From: JAJFVC01 sp039698075
GTDB taxonomy: Bacteria; Planctomycetota; Planctomycetia; Pirellulales; Thermoguttaceae
Direction: 5' to 3'
Length of the DNA: 34,813 nt
NCBI GenBank assembly: GCA_039698075.1
Contig: JBDKTJ010000056.1
Coordinates: forward strand, 1-34,813
The stretch's first letter is position 1, and each line of letters begins with the position of its first letter. A program made the position numbers and the translations under genes. The notes beneath the pieces were generated by a model that saw only the letters and a list, made by a program, of their open reading frames with translations, had not been told where the DNA came from and made no database searches. Positions 1 to 8,167 of this stretch are shown piece by piece.

Positions 1-33
1 CAAGCGGAGTCCAAGCCTGCGACCACGCGGTAA
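1..33 (+). CDS. Possible C-terminal end of an upstream gene (partial)
   Basis: Reading frame 1 is open from the window edge to a TAA at 31-33 and would encode a 10-residue tail ending KPATTR. The next gene begins 54 bp later on the same strand, so this could be the end of the preceding gene of the exported-protein cluster. The other two frames are also open over this short stretch, so the assignment is weak. No function can be given. Confidence 0.3.
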   Translation, partial: QAESKPATTR

Positions 34-87
34 TCGGCGACTTCTTGCTGGAAACTCACCGCAACAACTATCAGGAAAGAAGAAGTT

Positions 88-1458
88 ATGAACGGAACGA
101 TTCTTACGTTGCTTATGCTGAGCGCCGTATCGGGAGCAACCGACTTCAAGGCCGGCGTGGCTCGAAAAGTCATTACACCAACGGAATCCATCTGGATGGC
201 CGGCTACGCCAGCCGCACGCGGCCGTCGGAAGGCGTTCTGCATGATCTTTGGGCCAAGGCTCTGGCGTTCGAAGACGCTCACGGCCAACGGCTTGTGATC
301 GTCACCACCGACTTGATCGGGCTGTCTCGCGACGTTTCCGACGAAGTCGCCGCCCGCGTGAAAGAGAAATACGGGCTGGATCGCCGCCAGCTGATGCTCA
401 ATTCGTCACACACGCATTCCGGCCCGGTCATCCGGAACAATCTGGAAGTGGTGTTCGACGTCAATGTCAACCCCGCCGACAGACCACGGCTCCGGCAGCG
501 GTTCATCGATTACCGCAACCAATTGGTGGACCATCTGGTGGAAGTCGTGGGGGCGGCGTTGGCCGATCTGAGCCCGGCCACCTTGGCCGTGGGTCATGGC
601 TCGGCCGCGTTTGCCGTCAATCGTCGGAAACCGACCGCCCAAGGCGTGAGCATCGGAGTCAACCCCGACGGGCCGGTCGATCATGACGTGCCGGTCTTGA
701 AAATTGCTTCGCCCGACGGTAAATTGCGCGCCGTGTTGTTCGGTTACGCCTGCCATAACACGACGCTCAACGGTTATCAAATCAACGGCGATTATGCCGG
801 TTTCGCTCAGCTTGAGCTTGAAAAGAACTTGCCGGGGACAACGGCGATGTTTTTCATGCTTTGCGGCGGCGACCAGAATCCGAACCCTCGCCGCAAGGTC
901 GAGTTGGCGGCCCAACACGGCAAGACGCTGGCCGATGCCGTGCAACGCGTGTTGGCCGGCGAGTTGACGCTCGTCCATCCTGCGATCCGCACCGCCTACG
1001 AAAATGTAAAGTTGAATCTTACGCACCAAGAGCGGTCCGTGTTCGAGCAGGAAGTCAAGAGCAGCGATCCCTATCGCAAGCACCGCGCCGAAACCGTGCT
1101 CGCCGCCCTCGATGCGGGCCGTCCGATCTGGCAGATAGCCATTCCCGTTCAAGCCGTTGCATTGGGCGACCATGTGGCGATGATCGCTTTGGGCGGCGAG
1201 GTGGTGATCGACTATTCGCTGCGGTTGAAACGCGAATACCCAGACGCCAACTTGATCGTCGCCGGCTATACGAACGAAGTGATGTGTTATATTCCTTCAC
1301 GACGCGTGCTTCGCGAGGGCGGCTACGAAGCGAGCGACAACATGATGTACTACGGCTACCCGGGACCGTTTACCGAAAACGTGGAGGAAACGCTGATCGA
1401 CGCCTGCCATCGACTTCTTGACGAGGTGGGCGTGAAAACCGAAAACGCAAAACATTAA
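88..1458 (+). CDS. Neutral/alkaline ceramidase-like exported protein
   Basis: This 456-residue protein resembles the N-terminal catalytic domain of neutral/alkaline non-lysosomal ceramidases (amidohydrolases that cleave N-acyl-sphingosine), a family expanded in planctomycetes where the substrate is mostly unknown. A short hydrophobic N-terminus (residues 3-16) suggests export. Visible family landmarks are the SSHTHSGP motif (residues 106-113, His108 and His110) and ACHNTTL with His223, which correspond to the zinc-site region. The segment equivalent to the ceramidase GDVSPN motif reads GDQNPN (261-266), so the serine of that motif is absent and ceramidase activity is doubtful. A purine-rich AGGAAAGAAG precedes the ATG. 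It is the first of four closely spaced same-strand genes. The fold family is fairly sure; the substrate is not. Confidence 0.8.
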   Translation: MNGTILTLLMLSAVSGATDFKAGVARKVITPTESIWMAGYASRTRPSEGVLHDLWAKALAFEDAHGQRLVIVTTDLIGLSRDVSDEVAARVKEKYGLDRRQLMLNSSHTHSGPVIRNNLEVVFDVNVNPADRPRLRQRFIDYRNQLVDHLVEVVGAALADLSPATLAVGHGSAAFAVNRRKPTAQGVSIGVNPDGPVDHDVPVLKIASPDGKLRAVLFGYACHNTTLNGYQINGDYAGFAQLELEKNLPGTTAMFFMLCGGDQNPNPRRKVELAAQHGKTLADAVQRVLAGELTLVHPAIRTAYENVKLNLTHQERSVFEQEVKSSDPYRKHRAETVLAALDAGRPIWQIAIPVQAVALGDHVAMIALGGEVVIDYSLRLKREYPDANLIVAGYTNEVMCYIPSRRVLREGGYEASDNMMYYGYPGPFTENVEETLIDACHRLLDEVGVKTENAKH

Positions 1459-1460
1459 TT

Positions 1461-1485
1461 GTGTCAGGAACCGTCCCCACGGACG
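1461..1485 (+). repeat. Possible REP-like remnant with a small hairpin
   Basis: The gap between the two ceramidase-like genes begins with GTGTCAGGAACC and contains a perfect 5-bp stem, CGTCC/GGACG, around a four-base loop (1472-1485). From memory, sequences beginning GTGTCAGGAACC are dispersed in several planctomycete genomes. Only one copy is visible here, so this is tentative. Confidence 0.25.
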
Positions 1486-1542
1486 ATGCGACGAGCCGTC
1501 GTTGACGGAATGCCAACTTGGATCCATCCGGAGGAAGCTTGC

Positions 1543-2910
1543 ATGCGAAAAGTAGACTTGCTTATTTTATTGTTTGCCGTTTTATTCGGCGTATGCGTTG
1601 CATCGGTTGCGTGCGCAAAGACAACTCCCGAACTGCGGGTTGCGACGTTCTGTTGCGACATCACTCCGCCGTTGGGTCAGCCCATGATCTCCTGCGACGC
1701 GATTCGCACGGTGGAACAACCGCTCTTGGCCAAGGGAATCGTGTTGGAGGTTGGAGCCGATCGATACGTCCTCTGCGCCTTGGATTGGTGCCTGGTTGGC
1801 AACGGGTCGTACGAGACGATGCGAAGCCGGATTGCCGCCGCGGTCGGCGTCGAAGTCGCCCACGTGGCGATGCAAAGCGTCCACCAACATACGGCGCCGT
1901 TGGTCGACATGGACGCCCAGAAGCTGCTCCTTGAGATCGGCGCGCCGGAATTGCAGATGGATCCGAAAGTTTTCGACGCCATCGGTCAACGGCTGGCGGA
2001 CGCGGCCAAACAGTCGTTGAGCCGTCTCGAACCGTTTGATCGGGTCGGCACGGGCCAGGCGAAGGTCGACCGCGTGGCGTCCAGCCGCCGAGCCCTCGAC
2101 GCAGACGGCAAGATCCACGTCCGCTACAGTTCCTGCAAGGATCCGTCGATCCGGGCGCTGCCCGAGGGAACGATCGATCCCTATTTGAAGACGATTACCT
2201 TCGCGCGGGGGCAGAAGCCGCTGGTCCGGCTCCATTATTATGCAACGCATCCGCAGACTTCGTGCGGAGACGGCCGGGCCAGCAGCGACGTCGTGGGAGA
2301 CGCCCGCGAAAAACTTCAGCGGAAAGAAGGCGTTTTCCAAATCTACTTCACCGGCTGCAGCGGCGACGTCACGATGGGCAAATACAACGACCGTTCGCGA
2401 CGCGATCGGGACGCTTTGGCGTCGCGGCTTCTCGTCGGCATGGAGGCGTCCGTGGCGGCGACCCGCCTGGAGCCGGTCGGCCCGATTCGTTGGCGAACCT
2501 GCCCCCTTCTCATGCCCGCGAGAAACGACCCCGGCTTCACGCTGGCCGACTATCTGACCTGCATGAAGGATCAGGGAGTCGTTCCGGTTCGCCGAGTCTA
2601 TCATGGCGCGGGACGGGTGGCGTTCTTGCGTCGCATCGAGCGCCCCATCGAATTGACCTCTCTGGAGATCGGCAACGTGCATATCGTCAATCTGCCGGGC
2701 GAACCGATGATCTGCTTTCAACAGTTTGCGCAGAGCCTTAAGCCGTCGGACTTTGTAGCCGTAGCCGGCTATGGCGACTGCGGACCGGGCTACATTTGTC
2801 CCGCAAAGGCGTATCACGAGGGAGGTTATGAGCCGACATCGGCGTCCGTGACGCCGGAGTCCGAGCTCTTGTTGAAAAAGGCGATTGCCACATTGCTCGG
2901 CGTAGATTGA
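1543..2910 (+). CDS. Second ceramidase-like exported protein
   Basis: This is a 455-residue exported protein distantly related to the preceding gene. The chosen ATG follows a good GGAGGAA site (1530-1536) and starts a clean signal peptide (residues 5-25, ending around VACAKT). The open frame extends 84 bp further upstream, but that extension would place about 28 residues before the signal peptide. Family landmarks are QSVHQHTAPL (His114, His116), a YATHPQTSCGDG segment and CSGDVTMGKY. The last aligns with the ceramidase GDVSPN motif but has Thr in place of the catalytic Ser. The C-terminal part contains a GYGDCGPGYICP segment typical of this planctomycete subfamily. Its stop lies 41 bp before the next gene, consistent with an operon. 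Substrate unknown; it may be an inactive or divergent amidase. Confidence 0.75.
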   Translation: MRKVDLLILLFAVLFGVCVASVACAKTTPELRVATFCCDITPPLGQPMISCDAIRTVEQPLLAKGIVLEVGADRYVLCALDWCLVGNGSYETMRSRIAAAVGVEVAHVAMQSVHQHTAPLVDMDAQKLLLEIGAPELQMDPKVFDAIGQRLADAAKQSLSRLEPFDRVGTGQAKVDRVASSRRALDADGKIHVRYSSCKDPSIRALPEGTIDPYLKTITFARGQKPLVRLHYYATHPQTSCGDGRASSDVVGDAREKLQRKEGVFQIYFTGCSGDVTMGKYNDRSRRDRDALASRLLVGMEASVAATRLEPVGPIRWRTCPLLMPARNDPGFTLADYLTCMKDQGVVPVRRVYHGAGRVAFLRRIERPIELTSLEIGNVHIVNLPGEPMICFQQFAQSLKPSDFVAVAGYGDCGPGYICPAKAYHEGGYEPTSASVTPESELLLKKAIATLLGVD

Positions 2911-2951
2911 TGGTTAAAAACGGAGTCCTAACAATCGGAGAGAGGTTTATC

Positions 2952-4310
2952 ATGCAAAAGCAAGAGAACGATTCGAAGTCGCTGTCCGGTCGGCGGGAGT
3001 TTCTCAAGTCGGCGGGCGCCTTGGCCGCCGGTTTGTATTTGGCGAACACGGCCCCGGCCGCCGTCGCACAATCGTCCGCCAAGCCTGAGGCCTTGGCCCT
3101 CAACGGCGGCCCCAAGGCGGTCACGACGCCCGTGCGCAACGGCACGCGATGGCCGCTCTACGGCGCCGACGAGGAAAAGGAAGTCGTGGCTCTGCTGCGA
3201 AGCCCCAACTACGGCCCGATTAAGGAATTTGAAAACGCCTGGGCCGAGTACAACCAAACGCCGTTGTGCAAAGCCCACTGCAACGGCACCAGCGCGCTGA
3301 CTTCCATGTGGTTCGCTTTGGATCTTCCGCCGAAGAGCGAAGTGTTGGTTCCAAACCTCAGCACGTGGTTCCCGGTGGTTCCGATGCGTTTCTTCGATTA
3401 CGTGCCGGTTTTCGTCGACGTGAATCCGAAGACGCTCAACCTCGACGTCGAGGACTGCAAACGGAGGTTGACGAAGAACACCCGGGCGATTTTGGCGGTC
3501 CATTGGTTTGGTCTGCCTTGCGACATGGATCACATCGGCGACTTCGCTCAAGAGCACGGGCTGGAGGTCTTGGAGGATTGCAGCCACGCGCACGGCGCGT
3601 TGTTTCAGGGGAAGCACATCGGCACGTTGGGCCGGATGTCGGGATTCAGCCTGCAAGGCAGCAAGCCGCTGCCGGCCCTCGAAGGCGGCATGGGAATGTA
3701 CAAAAACCAGCGCGACTACGAACGGGCCGTCGCCTATGGCAACTACGATTTGCCGGCCACGTTCCCGGAGGACAGCCCCTATCGCAAGTATCAGTCCACG
3801 GCGTTCGGATCGAAGTTGCGCATGCATCCGGTCGCGGCCATTTTGGCGAAAAACCAACTGAAACATCTCGACGAGCACAACGCAACGTCGATCTCGCAAA
3901 CGAATCGGCTAAACGAGCGGCTTGCCCAGTTGCCCGGCCTTTCGGTCTCGCCGCAAAGGCCCGACGTGAAGCGGGTCTACTACAGTTCGAACATTCTGTT
4001 TCTTGACGCGGCCAAGGCGGGCATGTCGCGCGAGGCGTGCGTCAAAGCTCTGCAAGCCGAAGGAGTGCCGGCGACGACGTTTTTCAGCGATCCGAAATAC
4101 GCATGGCGTCCGTTGCACACCTATCCGGTCTTTCAGGAGTCCACGTGGTGGCGGCATCCCCCCGTTCTGCCCGACAAGACGCCCGGCTGTGACGAGGCCA
4201 ACCGCACGATGATCTACCTGCCGCGGTTCACCCTGGAGGCGCCTGATTTGTTGGATCAGTACATCAAGGCGTTTGAAAAAGTTTGGGCGCACCGCAAGGA
4301 ACTCGCCTAA
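2952..4310 (+). CDS. Tat-exported DegT/DnrJ/EryC1/StrS-family aminotransferase
   Basis: This 452-residue protein belongs to the PLP-dependent DegT/DnrJ/EryC1/StrS family, whose members usually transaminate nucleotide-linked keto-sugars. The chosen ATG has GGAGAGAGG ten bases upstream and puts a Tat motif, RREFLK (residues 14-19), near the N-terminus, followed by a hydrophobic stretch and an Ala-rich cleavage region. Further upstream in-frame ATGs would overlap the previous stop. The PLP-binding lysine is visible as Lys238 in FSLQGSKPLPALEGG, and EDCSHAHGA is the conserved segment holding the cofactor-contacting Asp. A Tat signal on this normally cytosolic enzyme implies that the folded, cofactor-loaded protein acts in the periplasm. 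It lies between ceramidase-like exported proteins and another exported protein. Exact substrate unknown. Confidence 0.85.
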   Translation: MQKQENDSKSLSGRREFLKSAGALAAGLYLANTAPAAVAQSSAKPEALALNGGPKAVTTPVRNGTRWPLYGADEEKEVVALLRSPNYGPIKEFENAWAEYNQTPLCKAHCNGTSALTSMWFALDLPPKSEVLVPNLSTWFPVVPMRFFDYVPVFVDVNPKTLNLDVEDCKRRLTKNTRAILAVHWFGLPCDMDHIGDFAQEHGLEVLEDCSHAHGALFQGKHIGTLGRMSGFSLQGSKPLPALEGGMGMYKNQRDYERAVAYGNYDLPATFPEDSPYRKYQSTAFGSKLRMHPVAAILAKNQLKHLDEHNATSISQTNRLNERLAQLPGLSVSPQRPDVKRVYYSSNILFLDAAKAGMSREACVKALQAEGVPATTFFSDPKYAWRPLHTYPVFQESTWWRHPPVLPDKTPGCDEANRTMIYLPRFTLEAPDLLDQYIKAFEKVWAHRKELA

Positions 4311-4397
4311 CGGCGCCGTTCCACGCGATCCATCTGGCGAACGCGTTATGCCTGAACGCTGGCAAAGAAAACTATCGTTGGAATAGGAGATATCCCA

Positions 4398-5588
4398 ATG
4401 CGTATTCATGTTTGGGTCGGTTGCACTTTGTTGATGGCCTTGATGGCCTGTGGCGATCGGGCCGCTCGCGCGCAGACCGCGTCGGGAGAGCGTGAAGCGG
4501 CCTGCAAAGCCTACCAAGAGCTTCTGGCGATGTTTCCCGAAGATCGTCAGGGGTATGGCAAGGACCATTATCGTTCGCGGGTCGATCATCAACCGATGAC
4601 CTATGGACTGGTGCTTTCCGCGGAAGCGGCGCATCTGAAAAGCGCCCCGAATGACGAAAGCCGCCGGCGGGTCCGTCTGGCCGCGCGTTGGTTGCTGGAC
4701 AACCGCGATCTGGACGGCGACGGCCTGCCCGGCTGGGGCCTTCCGCAGGACTACGTCGCGTCCGACGGCCTCAAGATGCCGCCGAATCACCCCTACACCG
4801 TCACCACGGCCATCGTGCTCGACGGTTTGTTGGACGCCCTGAACGCGCCGGCGGACTGGTCGGACGCCGAGCGAAAGGAGATCCGGTCCGTGATGGTCCA
4901 GGTCGTCTTGCGATGGTGCCGTCACGTATGGTCCGAAGGTTACGGCGGCGGTTATTTCTGGTACAACCCCCGCCGCGACCACGCTTTCTGCCTCAACGCC
5001 TCGTCGATGTTTGGCGGTGCGATGGTCCGACTGCTCAAGGAACACGGCGACGCCATGACCGCCGAAGAGCGGCGTCTTATTGAGGATCGAACCGATCAAC
5101 AAGCAAAGGCCGTGGTCGCCTCCGTGAACCTGTGGCACGGCATGCCCTACTGGCACTACGCCGCTCAGCCCAACAAGCTCAACTTCACGCACCCCAACGA
5201 CCTGCTGCACCATGTGTACACGCTCTGGGGCATCGAGCTGTACCGAGACTGCGGCGGACGCGTCCCGCTGCCATGGACCCGCGCCCAGGCCGTGCAATCC
5301 ATGGAACGCTTCTGGCACGACGGACAAATCTGCCCCCTTCCGCCGAAGACGGTCAGTGCGACCGCCAAACCGCTGCGGCTTTGGGACACCGGCACGATGT
5401 TGGCCTTCTACGCCAAATGGGGCGAACCACGGCAGGCGCAACAGGCGTTCGAGTTCATCCACGAAAAGTGCGGTCCCTGGCCAAACTTGCGATTGTTCCC
5501 CACGGAGAAGCCGACGGACGAATCGTTCTATCCCAGGCATGCCGCCCACGTGCTTTTTGGACTGGCGCTTTACTGTTACCCGCAATAA
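4398..5588 (+). CDS. Exported protein of unknown function, possibly an alpha/alpha-barrel enzyme
   Basis: This 396-residue protein starts at an ATG preceded by TAGGAGAT (about 8-base spacing). The N-terminus is a signal sequence; an LMAC stretch (residues 15-18) could be a weak lipobox, but signal peptidase I cleavage near RAQTAS is equally possible. The rest is helix-rich with many aromatic and His residues. It includes DLDGDGLPGWGLPQ, GGGYFWYNP and a HPNDLLHHVYTLWG segment, a composition reminiscent of (alpha/alpha)6 toroid glycosidases or epimerases. No family signature is certain. It is the last gene of the exported cluster and lies 87 bp after the aminotransferase, so it probably shares its transcript. 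The function is left open. Confidence 0.6.
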   Translation: MRIHVWVGCTLLMALMACGDRAARAQTASGEREAACKAYQELLAMFPEDRQGYGKDHYRSRVDHQPMTYGLVLSAEAAHLKSAPNDESRRRVRLAARWLLDNRDLDGDGLPGWGLPQDYVASDGLKMPPNHPYTVTTAIVLDGLLDALNAPADWSDAERKEIRSVMVQVVLRWCRHVWSEGYGGGYFWYNPRRDHAFCLNASSMFGGAMVRLLKEHGDAMTAEERRLIEDRTDQQAKAVVASVNLWHGMPYWHYAAQPNKLNFTHPNDLLHHVYTLWGIELYRDCGGRVPLPWTRAQAVQSMERFWHDGQICPLPPKTVSATAKPLRLWDTGTMLAFYAKWGEPRQAQQAFEFIHEKCGPWPNLRLFPTEKPTDESFYPRHAAHVLFGLALYCYPQ

Positions 5589-5609
5589 ACGCGAAGAACC
5601 ACCGTTTTC

Positions 5610-5644
5610 GCGGAAGAGCCTCCAAGCATTTTCAAGTTGGAACG
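5610..5644 (+). repeat. Copy 1 of a 35-bp dispersed repeat downstream of a stop codon
   Basis: This segment matches 29982-30016 at 31 of 35 positions without gaps. It begins about 21 bp after the stop of the preceding gene. The shared core is GCATTTTCAA followed by TTGGAACG. This copy can fold TCCAA with TTGGA. Function unknown; the placement after stop codons suggests a 3'-end or dispersed repetitive element. Confidence 0.6.
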
Positions 5645-5666
5645 TCTGGTCCGACAATCGCCCCGG

Positions 5667-5695
5667 ATGACAACCCCCGCAGGCCGACGTACAAT
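5667..5695 (+). promoter_or_regulatory. Sigma-70-type promoter for the zinc-ribbon membrane protein gene
   Basis: ATGACA (5667-5672) and TACAAT (5690-5695) are separated by exactly 17 bp, and each matches the consensus hexamer at 5 of 6 positions. Transcription would begin near 5702, leaving about 32 bases before the ATG at 5734. It separates this gene from the upstream cluster. Confidence 0.55.
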
Positions 5696-5733
5696 AGATC
5701 GAGGGCTTCCCATTCCTCGATTTCGGCCGGACG

Positions 5734-7599
5734 ATGGACAACCGCAACCAGGAGCCTTCCCAAAACCGCCAACCGCCAACCCCGCCCACCGGGAGCGGCC
5801 GGACGTCGAAAGGTTCGGGAACCGGCTCGCAAGGCCTTTTTAGCATCACCTGCACCACGTGCCAGGCCCGGCTGGTCGTGCGGTCGGCCTCGGCCATCGG
5901 CACGATTTTGGAGTGTCCGCGTTGCGCGAGCATGGTGCAAGTGACGCCGCCGCCCGATTGGACGCCCGAAGAGCCGACATCGGCCGCCGCGTTGACGTCG
6001 GGCGGGCCGCCGCCGCTGGATCATGTGGCCGCTGCGCCGGTCGGATTGGAATTGGAGCCGCCGGCGCCGTCTCGATGGTTCTGGCCGGCCGTCTGGACCG
6101 TCGTGCTGCTCGTGACGCTCGGCGTCGCCTTTTTGTTGTTGCAGTTGGCCCCCGCCCGACCTCGATCCGAGCCCGTCGCCACGCCCGACAAAACGTCCAT
6201 CGCCGAAAAGCCGCCCGTCGAAACACCGACAAAACCCGCAGAGCCCAAAAAAGAGATTCCGGAAGAGAAATCCAAGGAGACTCCTGAAAAAGAGACTCCC
6301 CAGGAAACGAAACCGAAATCAGAACCGGCCGCCGCGGCGAAATCGCAAGCGGTCCCGCCAACCTTGCAAGAAGCTCCCAAAGAAAAACCCGAGGAAGCGA
6401 AGAAAGAAGCTCCCAAAGAAACGACCCAAGAAACGCCGAAAAAAGCCGCCGCGGAGACGCCGCCCGCAACGAATGGAAAAACGACCGACATCAAGAAAAA
6501 GCCGCCGGAGGCGATCGACTTCGCCGCGCGGCTGAACGACCCGGTGGCCGGCGTCCAGTGGAGCAACGTGCCGTTGCGTCAGGCCGTCGATTGGTTGTCC
6601 GCGTTGGGTGCAATGCCCATTTCGATCGATCTCGACGCCCTGCAATCGCTCGGCGTCGGACTGGACGATCCCGTCTCGGTGGATTTGCAGTCGACCACGC
6701 TGGGCAAGGCGTTGGGGGCGATCGCTTCGCAGCGGGGGCTGGCCATCGACGTCGAAAGCAATCGAGTCGTGCTCGGCGCGCCGCTGGACTATCGCAACGC
6801 GCTGCGAACGGTCCGCTACAACGTCTCCGATTTGACCGGCGACGACAAGCGGGCGGCGGCCCAGTTGGCCGAGACGGTCCAGCGTCTGGTCGCGCCCGAC
6901 TCGTGGCAATCGGCCGGTGGACGCGGCGCGATCGCTGTCGAGCCCGGCTGGTTGGCGATCACGCAGACGGGCGAGAATCAAGCTCGCGTGCTGGCGTTTT
7001 GCGAGCGGCTGCGTCTGGCCCGCGGCAAACCGCTCCGCAGCCCGCTGCCGCACGAACGTTTCACGCTGACCACCCATCGCGACCAGGCCCAAACGGTTTT
7101 GAGCCGTCCGATCACCGGCAATTTTCACGAGCCGACCCCGCTGGCCAAGCTGCTGGGCTATTTGGCCCGCGCCGCCCAATGCGACATCGTGGTCGACCAC
7201 GCCGCGCTGGCCACCGCCGAAACCTCCGACGGCGTGCCGTGCTCGATCGTGATTGAAAAGCAGCCGTTGTCCGACGTGCTCGATCAACTGTTGCCGCCGC
7301 TCGGGCTGGTTTATCGGGCGGGCGGTCCCAAAACTCTTCAAATCACCACGCAAGAGGCCGCCGACCAGCAAGCGGAGCTGGAGTTCCATCCGATCACCGC
7401 GTGGCTCGACGTCGGAACAACCGCCGACGACGTCATTCGCCGCCTGAAAACCGGCGTCGCGGCCGCTACGTGGACCGACGCGGGCGGGTCGGCCGACGTC
7501 TGTTTCGACCCTGCGTCCCAATGTCTGATCGTGCTCCAATCGCAGCCCGTGCAGGCGGAAATCGAGCGACAATTAAAGTCGCCGCCGAAAAAAAAGTGA
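5734..7599 (+). CDS. Membrane-anchored zinc-ribbon protein with Lys/Glu/Pro linker
   Basis: This 621-residue planctomycete-style protein has four visible parts. A Gln/Pro/Gly-rich N-terminus leads into a zinc ribbon with two CxxC knuckles (Cys40/Cys43 and Cys61/Cys64). One transmembrane helix follows at about residues 117-138. A charged linker of roughly 115 residues rich in Lys, Glu and Pro spans the space after it. The C-terminal globular region (about 265-621) contains repeated alpha/beta units resembling the STN/secretin N-terminal style, for example 'LNDPVAGVQWSNVPLRQAVD'. The expected topology is a cytosolic zinc ribbon with the globular region outside the inner membrane. No SD site is visible before the ATG, but a good promoter lies 39-67 bp upstream. 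It is 58 bp upstream of an ECF sigma factor gene, so a link to signalling is possible but unproven. Confidence 0.7.
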   Translation: MDNRNQEPSQNRQPPTPPTGSGRTSKGSGTGSQGLFSITCTTCQARLVVRSASAIGTILECPRCASMVQVTPPPDWTPEEPTSAAALTSGGPPPLDHVAAAPVGLELEPPAPSRWFWPAVWTVVLLVTLGVAFLLLQLAPARPRSEPVATPDKTSIAEKPPVETPTKPAEPKKEIPEEKSKETPEKETPQETKPKSEPAAAAKSQAVPPTLQEAPKEKPEEAKKEAPKETTQETPKKAAAETPPATNGKTTDIKKKPPEAIDFAARLNDPVAGVQWSNVPLRQAVDWLSALGAMPISIDLDALQSLGVGLDDPVSVDLQSTTLGKALGAIASQRGLAIDVESNRVVLGAPLDYRNALRTVRYNVSDLTGDDKRAAAQLAETVQRLVAPDSWQSAGGRGAIAVEPGWLAITQTGENQARVLAFCERLRLARGKPLRSPLPHERFTLTTHRDQAQTVLSRPITGNFHEPTPLAKLLGYLARAAQCDIVVDHAALATAETSDGVPCSIVIEKQPLSDVLDQLLPPLGLVYRAGGPKTLQITTQEAADQQAELEFHPITAWLDVGTTADDVIRRLKTGVAAATWTDAGGSADVCFDPASQCLIVLQSQPVQAEIERQLKSPPKKK

Positions 7600-7657
7600 A
7601 AAATCGCCCCGGCGGCGGTGTCTTTTCTTCAGGGGACGACACAACAGGACGCATCGC

Positions 7658-8167
7658 ATGGGCACGCTCGGTCCGGACGCCGTGACGCAATTGTGGCGCG
7701 AGCAAAGCCGGGCCTTGGTGCTTTACGCCCGCCAATGGTGCGACACGCCCGAGGACATCGTCCAGGAGGCGTTTTTGACGCTCGTCCGACAGCCCGACGC
7801 GCCCGACCATCCGACCGGGTGGATTTATCGGGTCGTGCGGAATCGGGCCCAAAACGCGGGCCGAGCCCGACGACGACGGCAATCGCGTGAAACCGTCGCC
7901 GCCGAAAATCGGCCCTCGTGGTTCGAGCCCGGCCAGGACGACCGCCTGGACGCCGACGCCGCCGCCGAAGCGTTGCAACAGCTTCCGGACGACCAGCGCG
8001 AGGCGATCGTGGCGCGGATCTGGGGCGGACTGGGGTTTGACGAAATCGCCCGGCTGACCGAGTCGCCCACAAGCTCCGTGTATCGCAACTATCGGCGAGG
8101 TCTTTTGGTTCTGCAAGAAAGGTTGGGTTGGAAATGCGAGACTCCCAAAACCAAAACGCGGAGCTGA
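7658..8167 (+). CDS. ECF-type RNA polymerase sigma factor
   Basis: This 169-residue protein has the size and two-domain layout of an extracytoplasmic function sigma factor, which directs RNA polymerase to a small set of stress or envelope genes. Region 2 is visible around residues 12-50 with the DIVQEAFLTLVRQ core helix. Region 4 is visible near the C-terminus as LPDDQREAIVARIWGG followed by FDEIARLTESPTSSVYRNYRRG, a helix-turn-helix that would read the -35 element. An Arg-rich linker (residues 67-73) joins them. The ATG has a weak AGGA site. The downstream membrane-protein gene overlaps its last 34 bases, implying translational coupling and suggesting that the neighbour regulates it. Confidence 0.85.
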   Translation: MGTLGPDAVTQLWREQSRALVLYARQWCDTPEDIVQEAFLTLVRQPDAPDHPTGWIYRVVRNRAQNAGRARRRRQSRETVAAENRPSWFEPGQDDRLDADAAAEALQQLPDDQREAIVARIWGGLGFDEIARLTESPTSSVYRNYRRGLLVLQERLGWKCETPKTKTRS

